From Apostichopus japonicus (lineage: Eukaryota > Echinodermata > Holothuroidea > Aspidochirotida > Stichopodidae), in assembly GCF_037975245.1 (NCBI RefSeq), contig NC_092575.1, forward strand, positions 29,041,341-29,105,340: a stretch of DNA of 64,000 nt, written 5' to 3'. This document shows, piece after piece, positions 1 through 11,300 of this stretch (position 1 is the first letter of the stretch; each line of letters opens with the position of its first letter). Under the pieces are notes generated by a model. The model was not told where the DNA came from. It saw only the letters and a program-made list of their open reading frames with translations, and did no database searches. The translations under genes were made by a program, and so were the position numbers.

Positions 1-782
1 GTCATGTGCTAATCACCATTCTAGGTGACCTGTATTCCTGGTATCAAACTGAAAGAAAAAGAATGAAAGCAGAAAAAAAAGATAAAGCCTGTGAAGAGAC
101 GACACACGACATAAATAGCAGGACGCATTGAAACCAAGGTTCTAATCTAAGGCTTCTTCGTCATTCCAGAAGGAAGGAATTTCGTCAAAATACCTTTGAG
201 GGTTCGCATTTATCAAACCAAATATTACCAAGCTGTTATTTTTCTCACATATTTCCCATGTTTACTCAAAATAAACACGACCAACTATACAAGCACGTAT
301 ATGCCAAGGAGCCAACGATTCCCATAATTGTTTGGATAGATAACCGCTCCTCTGGTGATCCGACAAAGCTTAGAGTTACTTTCATACAGATCACTGCCTT
401 TACTGAAAGCCGTAACAGAAGAGAAGGTTGGCAGGCATGGATCCTTCAATAAATCGATGACACTTAACAGTTAGCAGCAGATCATTGACTGTTCAGTATG
501 TCACATCCTGTAGGGAGTCTCAATTGAAGTTATATACAGTACAGTAATACCAACCGGTATTTCGTCTCAGTCATTCAATGTATTCTCAATTTAGAATGGT
601 TATTCGGAACATGGAAGAAACTAAATTACTGTCCGTGTAGTTTAATCTTTGCCTGGAACTTGAAAACTCAAAAGTTATCAGCTACACTCTGTACAGAAGC
701 ATGATCATACTACTTTGAGGAAGCGATAAAATAGTATCATACTGTTGTAGGGAGACACCAACTGACGCTACCATATCTACAG
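1..782 (+). other. Upstream region ending in a probable 5'UTR exon
   Basis: No convincing coding sequence is seen; the short open frame at 258-452 has no recognisable features. The stretch ends in CTACAG followed by GTGAGT at 783, a near-consensus 5' splice donor. The next strong acceptor on this strand lies just before the PTB-domain ORF. I infer that a noncoding first exon of that gene ends at 782; its transcription start is not visible. Confidence 0.4.
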
Positions 783-1974
783 GTGAGTGAAATGATTATG
801 GTCTCATTTATATGGAAGCATGCGACCGTCATAAACGAATTACGACTTTAATGTTATTATATTTTTTTTTCAAATTTTACAATGTCAAAAAGTTATTACA
901 GTTTAACATGACCGTCGTAAACACACATCCAACTGAAATCAATTTAATGATGTAACGTTATTGATTTGATATCGGTTTCAAATGCTACTTACATGACAAT
1001 TGGTTGTAACACTTTTCGATGCATTTGACCTCATTCGCTACATTGAACGTGTGCGAATATAAAGCTGGAGGCAGAAAACTTTCTAAAATGTTAGGATGCT
1101 CAACCTTACTGAAGACCTTTATTGACAGGGTCACAGTGATAATACACCGCCATTTCCGTTCAGATGGAGGCGGCTATGTCTGTTTGCGTACGTGTGATGT
1201 GTGGATGAGTTCAAAGACGGGCATAAGTTACGACCGGCTCAGTGATGAAACCTGCGGCGCTGCAGGAGCATTTTCAGAGCCACAAACAATACAGGCAGCT
1301 TTCGGCACCTTTAGTGTCGCATGGGGGGAAAGGGGGGGGGGCCAGCTAGTATGAGTATGGAAGGAAAGGGCAACTGCCCAACATTTCCAAACTCTTGATA
1401 ATAAATATTTGAATCATTAAGTTTTATCATTCATCTCTGCACCGTAACTGACTGCCCTTCTCCATCCATCCATCACAGCGAATATTAATTGTATACATAC
1501 ATTTGAGTAGCAAACCATAGCATTGAGGGACTGGTATATAGACTTGCCAACTTTTATGCAATTGGTGACGTGTCCGTATGCCAGCGAACAAAATGATGAC
1601 CCTGAAATCAACACTTGAAGCTTTTGTCTGTTTCGTAACCACAAGAACAATGACGAAGGCCAGGCGCCATTTGCGAATCATTTATTTTGACTTCTATTTT
1701 AACACTGACGGTGGCATACTCCTGTTAGAGTCAATCTGCCCGGATGTTCTCGTTCAGGGATTGTCCATAAAAGCAGCAGGAGAACATCTTTTTTAATATA
1801 TTATCAATTAGGATCTGGTATTTTATGGCTTGCATGTTGAAGAGCACGAATGAGTACATGAGGTGCAAAAATTTTGTCAATTGATTTTGTTTAAGATATT
1901 TTTACTATACTGAGTGAAGAGGTTTGTTTACAAGTGACGTAAACTTCAGGCTCTGATAGCAAAAAAATCGATAT

Positions 1975-2145
1975 GGTCATGGTACGGAAAAATTGATGGT
2001 GCCATGAATGGCCAACTTTTCAGCTATCCAGTGATGGGTAGCGTTTAGCTAGTGAGAACTATCTAAAATTAGAAGCCACATTACTTCTGTGATTTAGTGT
2101 GTAAGTCAATGTGGCTATTAATGGGTGTATGTTACCTGAAGAATT
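1975..2145 (+). repeat. Dispersed repeat, copy A
   Basis: This segment, with landmark TTGATGGTGCCATGAA and GTGATGGGTAGC, matches the reverse complement of about 38025-38210 over most of its length with scattered substitutions. Two diverged copies in opposite orientation in different genes indicate an interspersed repeat. No terminal structure or coding capacity was recognised. Confidence 0.6.
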
Positions 2146-2696
2146 ACATGTGAAGAAACGCTAGTTTAAATTGCTCCACTAATTCACACGAAAACGATAT
2201 TGAGGGAGGGTGAGGGGCGGGGGAGGGGGAGGGGAGGGGGAGGGAGAGGTAGGTTGAGGGGGAAGGGGGTCTTTAAATGCATCATGCAACAAAAATTGAT
2301 AGGCTGTTGGGAACTTTGACTTACCAACTTCCACCCAACACCTCCCGCCGTAAATACGTTGTTTTATATAGATCTCCATTTACTAAGATTCTGACTGTCC
2401 ACTACATGCATGCCTTGTTTTTACAGGGGGGGGGGGGGAGAGTATTGTCCTAAGGATGATAGAGGTAACCATACAGTGAATGGAGGAACGAAGTTCGCAA
2501 TAAAACACATACAGCAGATTCTATACCGTCGTCCGCCCCTCCTTTTAATGTAATGGTTGTATAGTGTGCACATACAAGGGGTACACGGCTAAGGAAACAT
2601 CCATCTCAAAATACAATTGATGGGTTCCTTCGTCACACTTCTTCCAGGATTCTGCCGCCAGTAGCAACAGAACGGCAATTATGGTTATTAATATCA

Positions 2697-2698
<2 letters not shown>

Positions 2699-2728
<30 letters not shown>
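2699..2728. repeat. TA dinucleotide microsatellite
   Basis: About 15 uninterrupted TA dinucleotides inside the predicted 5'UTR intron. Confidence 0.95.
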
Positions 2729-2730
<2 letters not shown>

Positions 2731-2873
2731 GGAATATTTAAAATGTTCTTTAAGAGGCCGGAGGTGGAGGGGATCGGTGCTCTGGGTACAACAATAGGAT
2801 CCCATTCCCAAGGTCACATCTTTGTATCTTTTGTATTTCTGAGCTAACTTTCTTTCTTTCTCACCATGCAGAT

Positions 2874-3800
2874 ATGAACATGGCTAAAATTCTGCGGAAG
2901 AAACGTAAAAGTATCTCAGTGGATATGAATGATGATCTTCCGTACTTCCAAGTCTTATTCATGGGTCGAATTGAAACCGAGGCTAAGTTGGACCGGGATT
3001 GTACCAGGGTTATTGTACAACACTTAGTCGAAAAAACACGCAACGAACCACTTAAACCGGTCCGGATCACGATAACAACTCGGGGTCTTTGGGTGCAAGA
3101 AGGGCCTAAGTTTAACCCGCCTCGAAGAGAGACCTTTGTACCTATTCATAACATCAGCTATGGATCAGCTGATAAGAAATACACAAAAGTGTTCACATTT
3201 GTCACAAACTTTGAAGATCCAATGGAAACGAAATGCAAAGACAGGGATTTTGTGCCATTTTACTGCTACGTGTTCCGTTGCGAGACTCAGGCCACTACTA
3301 GAGCAATGGTCGTATACTTACTTAGGGCTTTCAAACAAGCTTACCTGTTATGGCAGAAAGATGTTAAAAAACAAGAAGTTAAGAGACGGCTTGCTGAGGG
3401 TCCAAGGGTGTCAGGTGATGGAGACAGGAGAGAATCTGATTCAAACACGGAATCAGTTGGAAGTAGTATAGATAACCAGCATACAGTACATTCGGCTCTA
3501 TCTACAGACGACGAGTTCGAATCAATGGGAAAGGAAAATACGAAATTAGAAAAATTGTCACATTATTTGGAAAGGTGGGTGCATCAGCAGAAACCCATAG
3601 TTCAGAAGACAGTGTCTACAGACACCGAAGGTCTTTATGAGCTCTCAAAACAAGAACGTGATGCAAGTTTCCGTGTAAGGGCTGATAGGTTTTCCCGACC
3701 AGACATATTAAATTGTGACGTAGATATCTATAATGAGATGAGTGACCCGGATGTTCAAAATGTACTTCAGGGAGTTATGAAAATGAATATTGCATCGTAG
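2874..3800 (+). CDS. PTB/PID-domain adaptor-like protein (FAM43/PID1-like)
   Basis: A 308-aa protein in one exon. Residues about 21-163 look like a phosphotyrosine-binding (PTB/PID) domain: a first strand DLPYFQVLFMGR, a central ISYGSADKKYTKVFTFV block matching the 'Y-x-x-A-D ... KVFAWV' signature of FAM43 and PID1 proteins, then YCYVFRCETQ and a C-terminal helix (TTRAMVVYLLRAFKQAYLLW). Such domains bind NPxY-type peptides and act as cytoplasmic adaptors. Residues about 165-240 are charged, Ser-rich and probably disordered; the tail (about 270-308) is acidic and unrecognised. A basic KILRKKRKS segment precedes the domain. An acceptor ends at 2871, so translation starts at 2874 or, in better Kozak context (AACATGG), at 2880. 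An upstream coding exon cannot be excluded. The domain call is firm; family placement is from remembered similarity and less sure. Confidence 0.85.
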   Translation: MNMAKILRKKRKSISVDMNDDLPYFQVLFMGRIETEAKLDRDCTRVIVQHLVEKTRNEPLKPVRITITTRGLWVQEGPKFNPPRRETFVPIHNISYGSADKKYTKVFTFVTNFEDPMETKCKDRDFVPFYCYVFRCETQATTRAMVVYLLRAFKQAYLLWQKDVKKQEVKRRLAEGPRVSGDGDRRESDSNTESVGSSIDNQHTVHSALSTDDEFESMGKENTKLEKLSHYLERWVHQQKPIVQKTVSTDTEGLYELSKQERDASFRVRADRFSRPDILNCDVDIYNEMSDPDVQNVLQGVMKMNIAS

Positions 3801-3834
3801 CTAGGGTAGGTCGACTCGTTTATAATATATGAAT

Positions 3835-4085
3835 ATCGCACTTTAGAGCTGGCCAGTTGTCTCGTTAAAAATGTGAATATCACACCTTAGAACTGGTTAG
3901 TAGACTTGCTGCGAATGTAAATAGCACACTTTAGAGCTAGTCAGTCGACTTGTTAAAATGTAAATAGCACACTTAGAGCTGGTCAGTCGACTCGTTAGTT
4001 AATAGCACACTTTAGAGCTAATCAGTCGATTCCTTAAAGATTTGAATATCACACTTTATAGCTAGTCGGTCTACTTGTTATGAAA
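3835..4085 (+). repeat. Imperfect tandem repeat in the 3'UTR of the PTB gene
   Basis: Five to six diverged copies of a roughly 50-bp unit built on CACTTTAGAGCTGGTCAGTC, in the presumed 3'UTR just after the stop codon. The core GGTCAGTCGACT also occurs, inverted, in the 33-bp satellite at 44.3-46.0 kb. One further isolated core lies near 4260. Confidence 0.75.
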
Positions 4086-4127
4086 AATGAAGTGACCCAC
4101 CTTATTATTACAATTAGGTATCGCTTT

Positions 4128-4133
4128 AATAAA
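4128..4133 (+). terminator. Candidate poly(A) signal of the PTB gene
   Basis: AATAAA lies 328 bases after the stop codon. A second AATAAA at 4393-4398 is an equally possible alternative. No transcript evidence is available here. Confidence 0.45.
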
Positions 4134-4473
4134 ATATTTGTCGTAAAGGAAAGGAAGCATTAACTTCGCATATATCTTTCACAAAGAAGAATATTTCCTA
4201 TGGGTATTTGCGAGTTAAGATGTAGATAATTGGGAGAGACCTAGTCTGACACCTCAGTGCTGGTCAGTCGACGCATTATATAAAGTTCATTCATACTTAG
4301 TAAAGATTCCTAAATCCTATTGGTCCATTCAGGTCAGCTGACCGTGGTGAATCCTGTGAGTAACGCACGGTAAAATTACGGGGCATCACTTTAATAAATC
4401 TTTGGTTATATGTAACCAAAAATGTTTTGTGTTATGATTTTTCCCCCACACAAATGGTAGTGTATGAATGAAC

Positions 4474-4638
4474 GGGGTTAATCAACGGTCTAGAGTGCGT
4501 TACTCACATGATAAATGCACTCCGGGTGTTAATGCTATCGCTGGATGCACTCGGGCTCGCCCTCGTGCATCGCTTGCATTATCCCCCGATCGTGCATTAA
4601 TCCTGTGAGAAACGCACCCTAGACCGTTGATCAACCCC
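4474..4638. mobile_element. Foldback (inverted-repeat) element
   Basis: Two 47-bp arms, 4474-4520 and 4592-4638, are inverted and nearly identical (core ATCAACGGTCTAG). The 71-bp centre holds a second palindrome with GATGCACTCGGGC facing GCCCTCGTGCATC. A partial extra copy of the arm core (AATCCTGTGAGTAACGCAC) sits near 4349. It looks like a small MITE or hairpin element with no coding capacity. I could not define a clear target-site duplication. Confidence 0.6.
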
Positions 4639-6704
4639 TTATTTACACACGTCGGATTCAATGAATGTCTCTGTTCGGTGGGACTATATGACCATTAATA
4701 TAACACTAGGTTCAGAGCTCATCGGTACACTCATCAATAATTTTAGGTTTTATGGACTGAATTTAACGAGAATTCCTCTTATTTAATGAAGATTATTGGT
4801 CTCATAAGGAATCAAAGCAGTTTAACTACTTTGGCATAAGTTGACAGAAACATCATCCCGAGGGTACTATGTATTGGTAACACTCCCAAACAATCACGTA
4901 ATAAAAGAACTCGACTAAATTGGAGATCTTAGTTATTGCAATTTGAAAACGTAAAGAGATTTGTCAGAATGATAAACTCTATTGTGTTTTTCATTAAAAT
5001 TGTATGAGTTTAAATGCCGTCTCGAGTATTATACATTGATAATAATATACATTGATAATATTATACATTGCCAAGCGCCTACATGTGAATTTATATATAC
5101 ATGTGTATAGGATTCTTCTGTTTCAACATAAGAGGGGAAGGCCATATCTACGATAAAAGTTGTGATCCACCAAAACAGACGAAATCCAGCTGTAGTCTGG
5201 TTCACAGTGGGGAATGCATAAATGTATTGATAGTACCGTACTAAGCCATTACAAAGCGAACATGCAACACATAATTTTTAACAACTTATAATTTTTCCCA
5301 GTCCGTATTGGCTTCAACTGTTGGCGTTCTGAGTACTAACCTATGACATGAACCCAGGTACGTGAACACAAAACACAACATAAAGCAGGACGTATAATAC
5401 AATAGGCCGGCTTATTGTCATAAATCAATTCGAACGAGCCCGGTGGCCTGCACAAGGGGGAGGGGAGGGGGGGGTGGGGGGCACGGGGACACGTCCCACC
5501 TCCATCATCAGTCGGGGAAATGGTTCAGTCGGGGCCTGGCTTATATTCAGTTGGGGAAGAATCAGACCACGTTCTCTTGCCCTAGACGTTAAACGTCGGC
5601 GCAATACAAACCTACCTCGTTATTCTCTGAACACTCATCGAAAAGAGAGGGCTAGCCACAAACCGGCCTCTATCAAGACATTTGATTTAAATACTGTCAA
5701 AGTCAAGTCGCAAGTCATTTAATTTTATTGTAATTTAAGTCACAAATCCAAAGTTAAAAACAGTCATACTACTATATAAACAACACGACAGTCAACGGCT
5801 ACACTGAGATTGAATAAGGCACTGTTCTTGAAGTGATACAGATCATGTTGGATGACAAGAATCAGTCAGCGCCAGCTGCAACGCTATCAGCCGAGTTAAT
5901 GTTAGAATAGTCTCTGAGCGTTAATAATAACAAAGGTACTGAGATATACTATATAATAACTATATTCTTGACTGACTATAGCAGTGTACTCTCTGACAAT
6001 CTTGTAACATTAGGGCAGGGAGAGAGAGAGAGACAAGATGGATCACCTGACCTAAATTTATACACCACCATGTACATCGATTTATCAACGTACAAAGAAT
6101 ACCTATAACTCAGCATATCACATGCTCTGTAGATATAAGGAATACGCCATGCCCCGTAAACAGTAAAGCAAATTAAAAACCAGTCAGCGAAACATCAAGA
6201 TATATTCAGGCAAGGCAATATGGAATATCGTAATATTAACATAATAATGAGGCAACATCGTCTACTTCACAGCTTATTTTCTCATCGCCATTTAATTGTT
6301 GACGTCATATATCATGTACATTATAGTTAATTACAAACTGAATACATCAGAAATATGCTTAAACGATCATGAAAAAGATGTGAAACCTTTTAAGTGGAAA
6401 GAAGGCTAAGTGATATTACGAACAAAAGAAACTAAATATTTGAATTTTCGATCTCGCCATGCATGCCTTTTAAACGTCTTTTATTAAACAAAATCCTGGT
6501 AGCGTCCGCTGTAGTTATGTCAATAACTCAAATTGATTGAAAACAGACCTCCTCCTCCTCACGAGTATATGTTTATAGTCAATTAGTCATGGCAAGTCAC
6601 CTTAACTAAAAGCTCATCGCTTTCTAAAGATGGAAAACAAAATTGATACAAAGAGGGAAATTATTGAGGAAAGGGCAATGGGATTATTGTCACGCGTGTG
6701 TTTC

Positions 6705-6708
<4 letters not shown>

Positions 6709-6780
<72 letters not shown>
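6709..6780. repeat. TA dinucleotide microsatellite
   Basis: About 36 TA dinucleotides interrupted once by an extra A near 6749. Confidence 0.95.
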
Positions 6781-6783
<3 letters not shown>

Positions 6784-7374
6784 TATAGACGTTGAGTAAC
6801 TTTGAAAGCTGCTTTTAGAGCTGTACAACATTCAGAGGCTTTTCCCCTTGACAATTATTACGCATATTTTTAAAATGATATTTTTGTAAGGAAAAGTGCA
6901 TCATCATACTGAAATTGTGATTATAATGTGCACTGTACATGTGTTCAATGACTTCAGCTTTGTATTTTTCTCAGTTATTAAAGTATTATGATCCTTATAC
7001 ACATTGAGTTGCGTAAAAAGATAAATTTGTAAAAATATTATCACATTAAAACGTGGTCCTTCCCAGTTTTGTAAAAATAACAAAAAGAAAAAAAAAAGGA
7101 AAAGAAAAAGAAAAGAAACACAAGAAGTGTATCTTTTGTTACTGTAAGGAAGCCCTTTAGTGAAATTTCCTTATAAAAAGCCAAAAATTCGTAAACAAAT
7201 TGGGAAATAAAATTTAACATTTGAAATTTCCGAAAAATAAACACCAAATTGTGAGTAAATATTCAAAATACAAGATAATAAAAAATTCTGAGATAATTAA
7301 GTGGAGATCTATATATCAGAGTTGAAATTTCCAACATCCCATTTAGGCAACCGTAATATCTAACAAAACCAAAT

Positions 7375-7460
7375 TCTTCTTGGGGAATACTCCCAACCCC
7401 CACGGGTGTTCCGTTATTCTTCTTGGGGAATACTCCCAACCCCCACGGGTGTTCCGTTAT
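7375..7460. repeat. Perfect 43-bp direct duplication
   Basis: Units 7375-7417 and 7418-7460 are identical and adjacent. Each contains GGGGAATACTCCCAACCCCC, itself part palindromic (GGGGAATACTCCC). It is probably a recent tandem duplication. Confidence 0.9.
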
Positions 7461-8084
7461 ACCTTACTGCCTCCTGATTGTTTCCTGTGCCACTGCCCTA
7501 GCACAGCATTGGACTGGCATTGGAAAGACCAAAATAAGATTTAAAATACGAAGGTATAGGCTTTTACCAGTGCGGTTGTCACAATAATTAAACAGTTTTT
7601 ATGAACGAAACTTTTCAAAACCAATTTATGTGTCATAGGTACGGAAAGTTCATGCTTCAATCTGTTAAGAAATTGAGAATAAATTGAATATCTGAATCAG
7701 TCGCGTCGTCAAACATTTGGAAGTGGAATTGGGTAGGGGAGAAAAATTAGGGCAACAATATGGGAGACATGTACGGTACTTATACTTCATGTACGGTACT
7801 TGTCCATATTTTTTTGACCTTCTTCTCTCCCCTTGAGGACGATTTATTAGTTTGTTTGGAAGAACCCTTTGTGTTGCTCAATGTTGGTATCAATTTATAG
7901 GAAGTTTGTGAGCAATATGGCGATGTTCAGATGGTGCTGAAGGTCTCCTAGAAGACTCCCAGAGTCCCAGAGCAAAACACCTCGCATTGATGTTTTTTGA
8001 TGTCATATCGAAAAAGATGTTCTTCTGTTGTTTTACTTATTATGATTATTGATTAATATCAACTGTAATACGAGTTTGACACCT

Positions 8085-8182
8085 TAGGTCTGTGGTGATG
8101 TCACGTATATCCTTTTGGCGTTCCATAGAATATATCACGTTCTTGCCTTCTTGTTGGCAGCTATCTTCCGGTCAACAAAAAT
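8085..8182 (+). promoter_or_regulatory. Putative ZCCHC8 core promoter and 5'UTR
   Basis: The 100 bases before the start codon contain a CRE-like TGATGTCACGTA (8096-8107), an ETS-type ATCTTCCGGT (8163-8172) and a start context AAAATATGGCGG that resembles a YY1 site overlapping the initiator ATG. ETS and YY1 sites close to the start are typical of housekeeping promoters in animals. No TATA box is evident. Assignment is by position and motif only. Confidence 0.4.
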
Positions 8183-8339
8183 ATGGCGGCCTCCGATGAA
8201 CAGCAACGTACTAATCCATTTGGAGATGTTTCGTTATTTCAGCAGTTCGACGAAACGAACATCCATTCAAAATTAGATAATCGTGCTAAAGAACAAGTAA
8301 TCGATAATGAAAAGTTACTAGCTGACTTGAAGAAAGAGA
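8183..8339 (+). CDS. ZCCHC8: ZCCHC8 exon 1
   Basis: Encodes residues 1-52, starting MAASDEQQRTNPFGD and reaching LLADLKKE, the first half of the coiled coil. The start ATG has G at +4 (ATATGGCGG). The exon ends in phase 1 at GAGA, followed by GTATCCTTTT, a textbook U12-type donor. An in-frame stop follows at 8363 if the donor is not used. Confidence 0.92.
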
Positions 8340-11300
8340 GTATCCTTTTATTACATGTAGGATAATAGTTAGTCCTAACGTTAGAGTTGGAAACTGAGGG
8401 ATTAGGCCTAGGCCTATACTGCTATAGCCTAGGCCTAACCCCCCCCCCCCCCCCCAGTTTCCAACTCGCTTCCGTTACATTAAGTTGTAATGTTAGGCTA
8501 CATGTAGGCTCATTGGCGCTCCACAAATTAAAGAGCCCAAATGTTTGCCTTACAGTATTGATAAAGGTCTATACGTATAAAAAATATGGCAAGTCGCACA
8601 GTGAAAGTTTGGCCTTTAATATGTAATGGCAAAGTTTGGTGACCAGATTTTACCCCCCCCCCCCCCAAAAAAAAAAAAAAAAAGCTAAGGAAAGAAGAGG
8701 TCAAGTCAGCTTAACCAAATTATTCAGCAAATTGACCAGACCTGTTATTAAGGGTCATACTAATTAGCGTCAACAGGCCGATTTCACGACAACTCAAGAC
8801 AACTCAAGACAACAAGTTTAAAATACCATCAAATACAATAGATGTAATCAGAGTATATATAGAAACACATTTAAACCTGACTGGAACCAGCGTGCATACA
8901 TATTTTTCACAGGAAAAAAATGTTTTTGTTGTAAAAATCGTCAAGTTTCTCTGTCCGTAGCCAGTGTTCGGTTTCTTCCGGAAGAAACCTATTTCTTCCG
9001 GGGACGTGGAAGAAACTGGAAGAAACCTGTTTCTTCCAGGTTTCTTCCAGTTTCTTCCGGAAGAAACTGGAAGAAACCGGTAGAAACTGTGAAAATTGGC
9101 ATAAATGCAACACAGCCCACACACATGATAAAGAGACAAATAGTTTACCATCAATGCATACCATTGAAACCATCAAAATATGATATTTTTGTTTTCATTA
9201 TAATTTTGGGTTGTTTTTCTACACCAAAAGATGTTTGCTTATAAATCACATTTATTGAAGGACTACTTATCATCTCGCGATCCCCCCATCAACCAGAATT
9301 GCATAACTGGCCATACTGTATGAATGATTAACCTGGATTGGCCCATGAACTGAGGATTTAATACAATGAACACCAAGAAAATAGCCGAACAATATCTGTT
9401 AGATTTAGGCAACAGTTTAATTTCTGCAACTCCCTAAATTACAACTTGTAGTTAACAGGAGGACTTGTCATCCCAACAGCAAAAAGAACAAACATCCACA
9501 ATTAAAGGCATGGAAGACTCGCCCCAAAGGGCCCTCTGAAAAAGTTAACTTTCGGTTGCTTGCAAGTGACGTTTTGTTCGTGTCGCTACAAAATGCAGAC
9601 AGTACAGTAATGAAACGTGATACCTTTTTATTTTTAGCTGGACCTGAGATGTCCATCGCTGCATTGTTTGTATACACTGTGCTGTGGGTATTGACCGCAG
9701 CTGCATGTACTGACTATACTAGTGTGTAATTACTGATGGTAGCAAGCTGTGTGTGTATTTTCTGCGATCGATGGTGGTGTCTAACACTTCTGTTACACCT
9801 CATTCGAAACTAGGTCAGATTACCGGCATCAGACGTTTTTTTTGGGCGAGTCTTCACACCCTTTAAACACAGCTGGCCACAAGCCAGCCCTCATTTCACA
9901 CTACAACTTCCAGTCGAATCTGTAACCCTCATGTCTTGAGTTCAATCTCCACAAAATATGGCCATAGTGGTCAATGTAATCGTACAGTAGTAATGAGTGT
10001 GCATTTTAGTAGGCCTACTGTACACTAGTTTCCAGGGAACACTTGCCCCTCCACTCAGAAACTAGTTTTTAACTAAGAACTGGGCTATAATCAGGACCAT
10101 TCTGGTCTGCAAAATATTGCTTGCCCATAGTTGTTCCCTGAATTGTCCGATGCTAGTAGCCTAGTACTATATTGTGTACAGTATATGCCGGAAGCAGGTC
10201 ATGTGCTCCAAACCTAGATATAGACTACCTAGATGACACTATAGTGCTTCTTGTCCATTTATTACATAGTTAGAAATCATTGCAGGTTGTTATGAAACTT
10301 TATCAACAGTTTTTCCCCAAAAAATGAGTTTCTTCCATTTTGTCCAGAAGAAACTGGAAGAAACCTATTTCTTCCGAGTGGAAAAAACCGTGGTTTATTC
10401 CGCGGTTTTTCCACCCCCGGAAGAAACCTGCGAACCCTGTCCGTAGCATTGGTCGACGTGATGCTATTGCGCTTGCGCAATGACATTGGGCCGCACCATT
10501 ACACTACAGATATGTGCAATTTTTAAGTCGAGAATGGTGCTCAAACACTTGTGTCAATGTCTTTACAAGACGTCAAAAGTAAAATAAGCAAAGACATGTA
10601 CAGAATAAAATGCATGGCCAGAATAATGAAACCAGACAAAATAATAGTTAGCAAGACTGTGTAAAAATTAATAAAAACATATGTAAAGTACAAGGGAAAA
10701 ACAATAAGAAATATTCATTATTTTAAAAGCATTCAAAGATATGATGTGGAGTTCATTCATCATACTACTTTGGTGCTTCTTACTACGTCAACCCGCCTTA
10801 CCAGAGCCGTATATTCTACACCTCTGCACCTTACCAACACTGTACACAAAGGTAGTTCGCAAACCCTAACACAAACAAACCCATATCATAATGGTGCGGT
10901 CCAAAGTCTTTGCGCAGGCGCAGTAGCATCACGTTGTCCAATTCTACAGATGGAGAAAGTTGACTATTTTTACGATAAACACATTTTTTCCCATGAAAAA
11001 CTATGTATATGCACGATACTTTCAGTCAGTTTTAAACGTGTTTCCAGATACACTTTGATTACAACCATTGTACAGTATTTGATGGTATTTTACACTTGTT
11101 GTCTTGAGTTGTCTTGAGTTGTTATGAAATGGGCCTGTTGACGCTAATTAGTATGACCGATTATTAATGTTAACAATATGACTTGGCCTAGCCTTGGCCC
11201 CTGAAGACCAACTAATTATTTGGAGATAAGTACAGCTAGGCCTAGCCTAGTTTGGCAGTTATTACTTGGCTAAATCTATTCAACAAACATTGCTTCCTAG

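Larger units (their letters stand above)
783..2871 (+). other. Predicted 5'UTR intron of the PTB-domain gene
   Basis: It begins GTGAGT and ends with a pyrimidine-rich stretch (TTTCTTTCTTTCTC) followed by ACCATGCAG. The first ATG of the 308-aa ORF lies two bases after this acceptor. Inside are a dispersed repeat (about 1975-2145), a purine-rich G tract (2206-2270), a poly-G run near 2427 and a TA dinucleotide repeat. No coding sequence is recognised. Confidence 0.5.
4660..8084. other. Intergenic region between the PTB gene and ZCCHC8
   Basis: AT-rich DNA with no recognisable gene. It contains a purine/G-rich tract near 5450-5485, a TA microsatellite (6709-6780) and a 43-bp direct duplication (7375-7460). 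Open frames here (such as 5474-5722 plus and 7041-7247 minus) are short, low in complexity and lack recognisable domains. Confidence 0.7.

Noticed and set aside
1019-1354. 111-codon frame in the PTB gene 5' region
   Set aside because: No recognisable domain, ends in a G-run, and lies inside the predicted 5'UTR intron.
9468-9677. Minus-strand frame inside the hAT-like element as a transposase remnant
   Set aside because: Only 69 codons, with no hAT dimerisation or zinc-finger motif.
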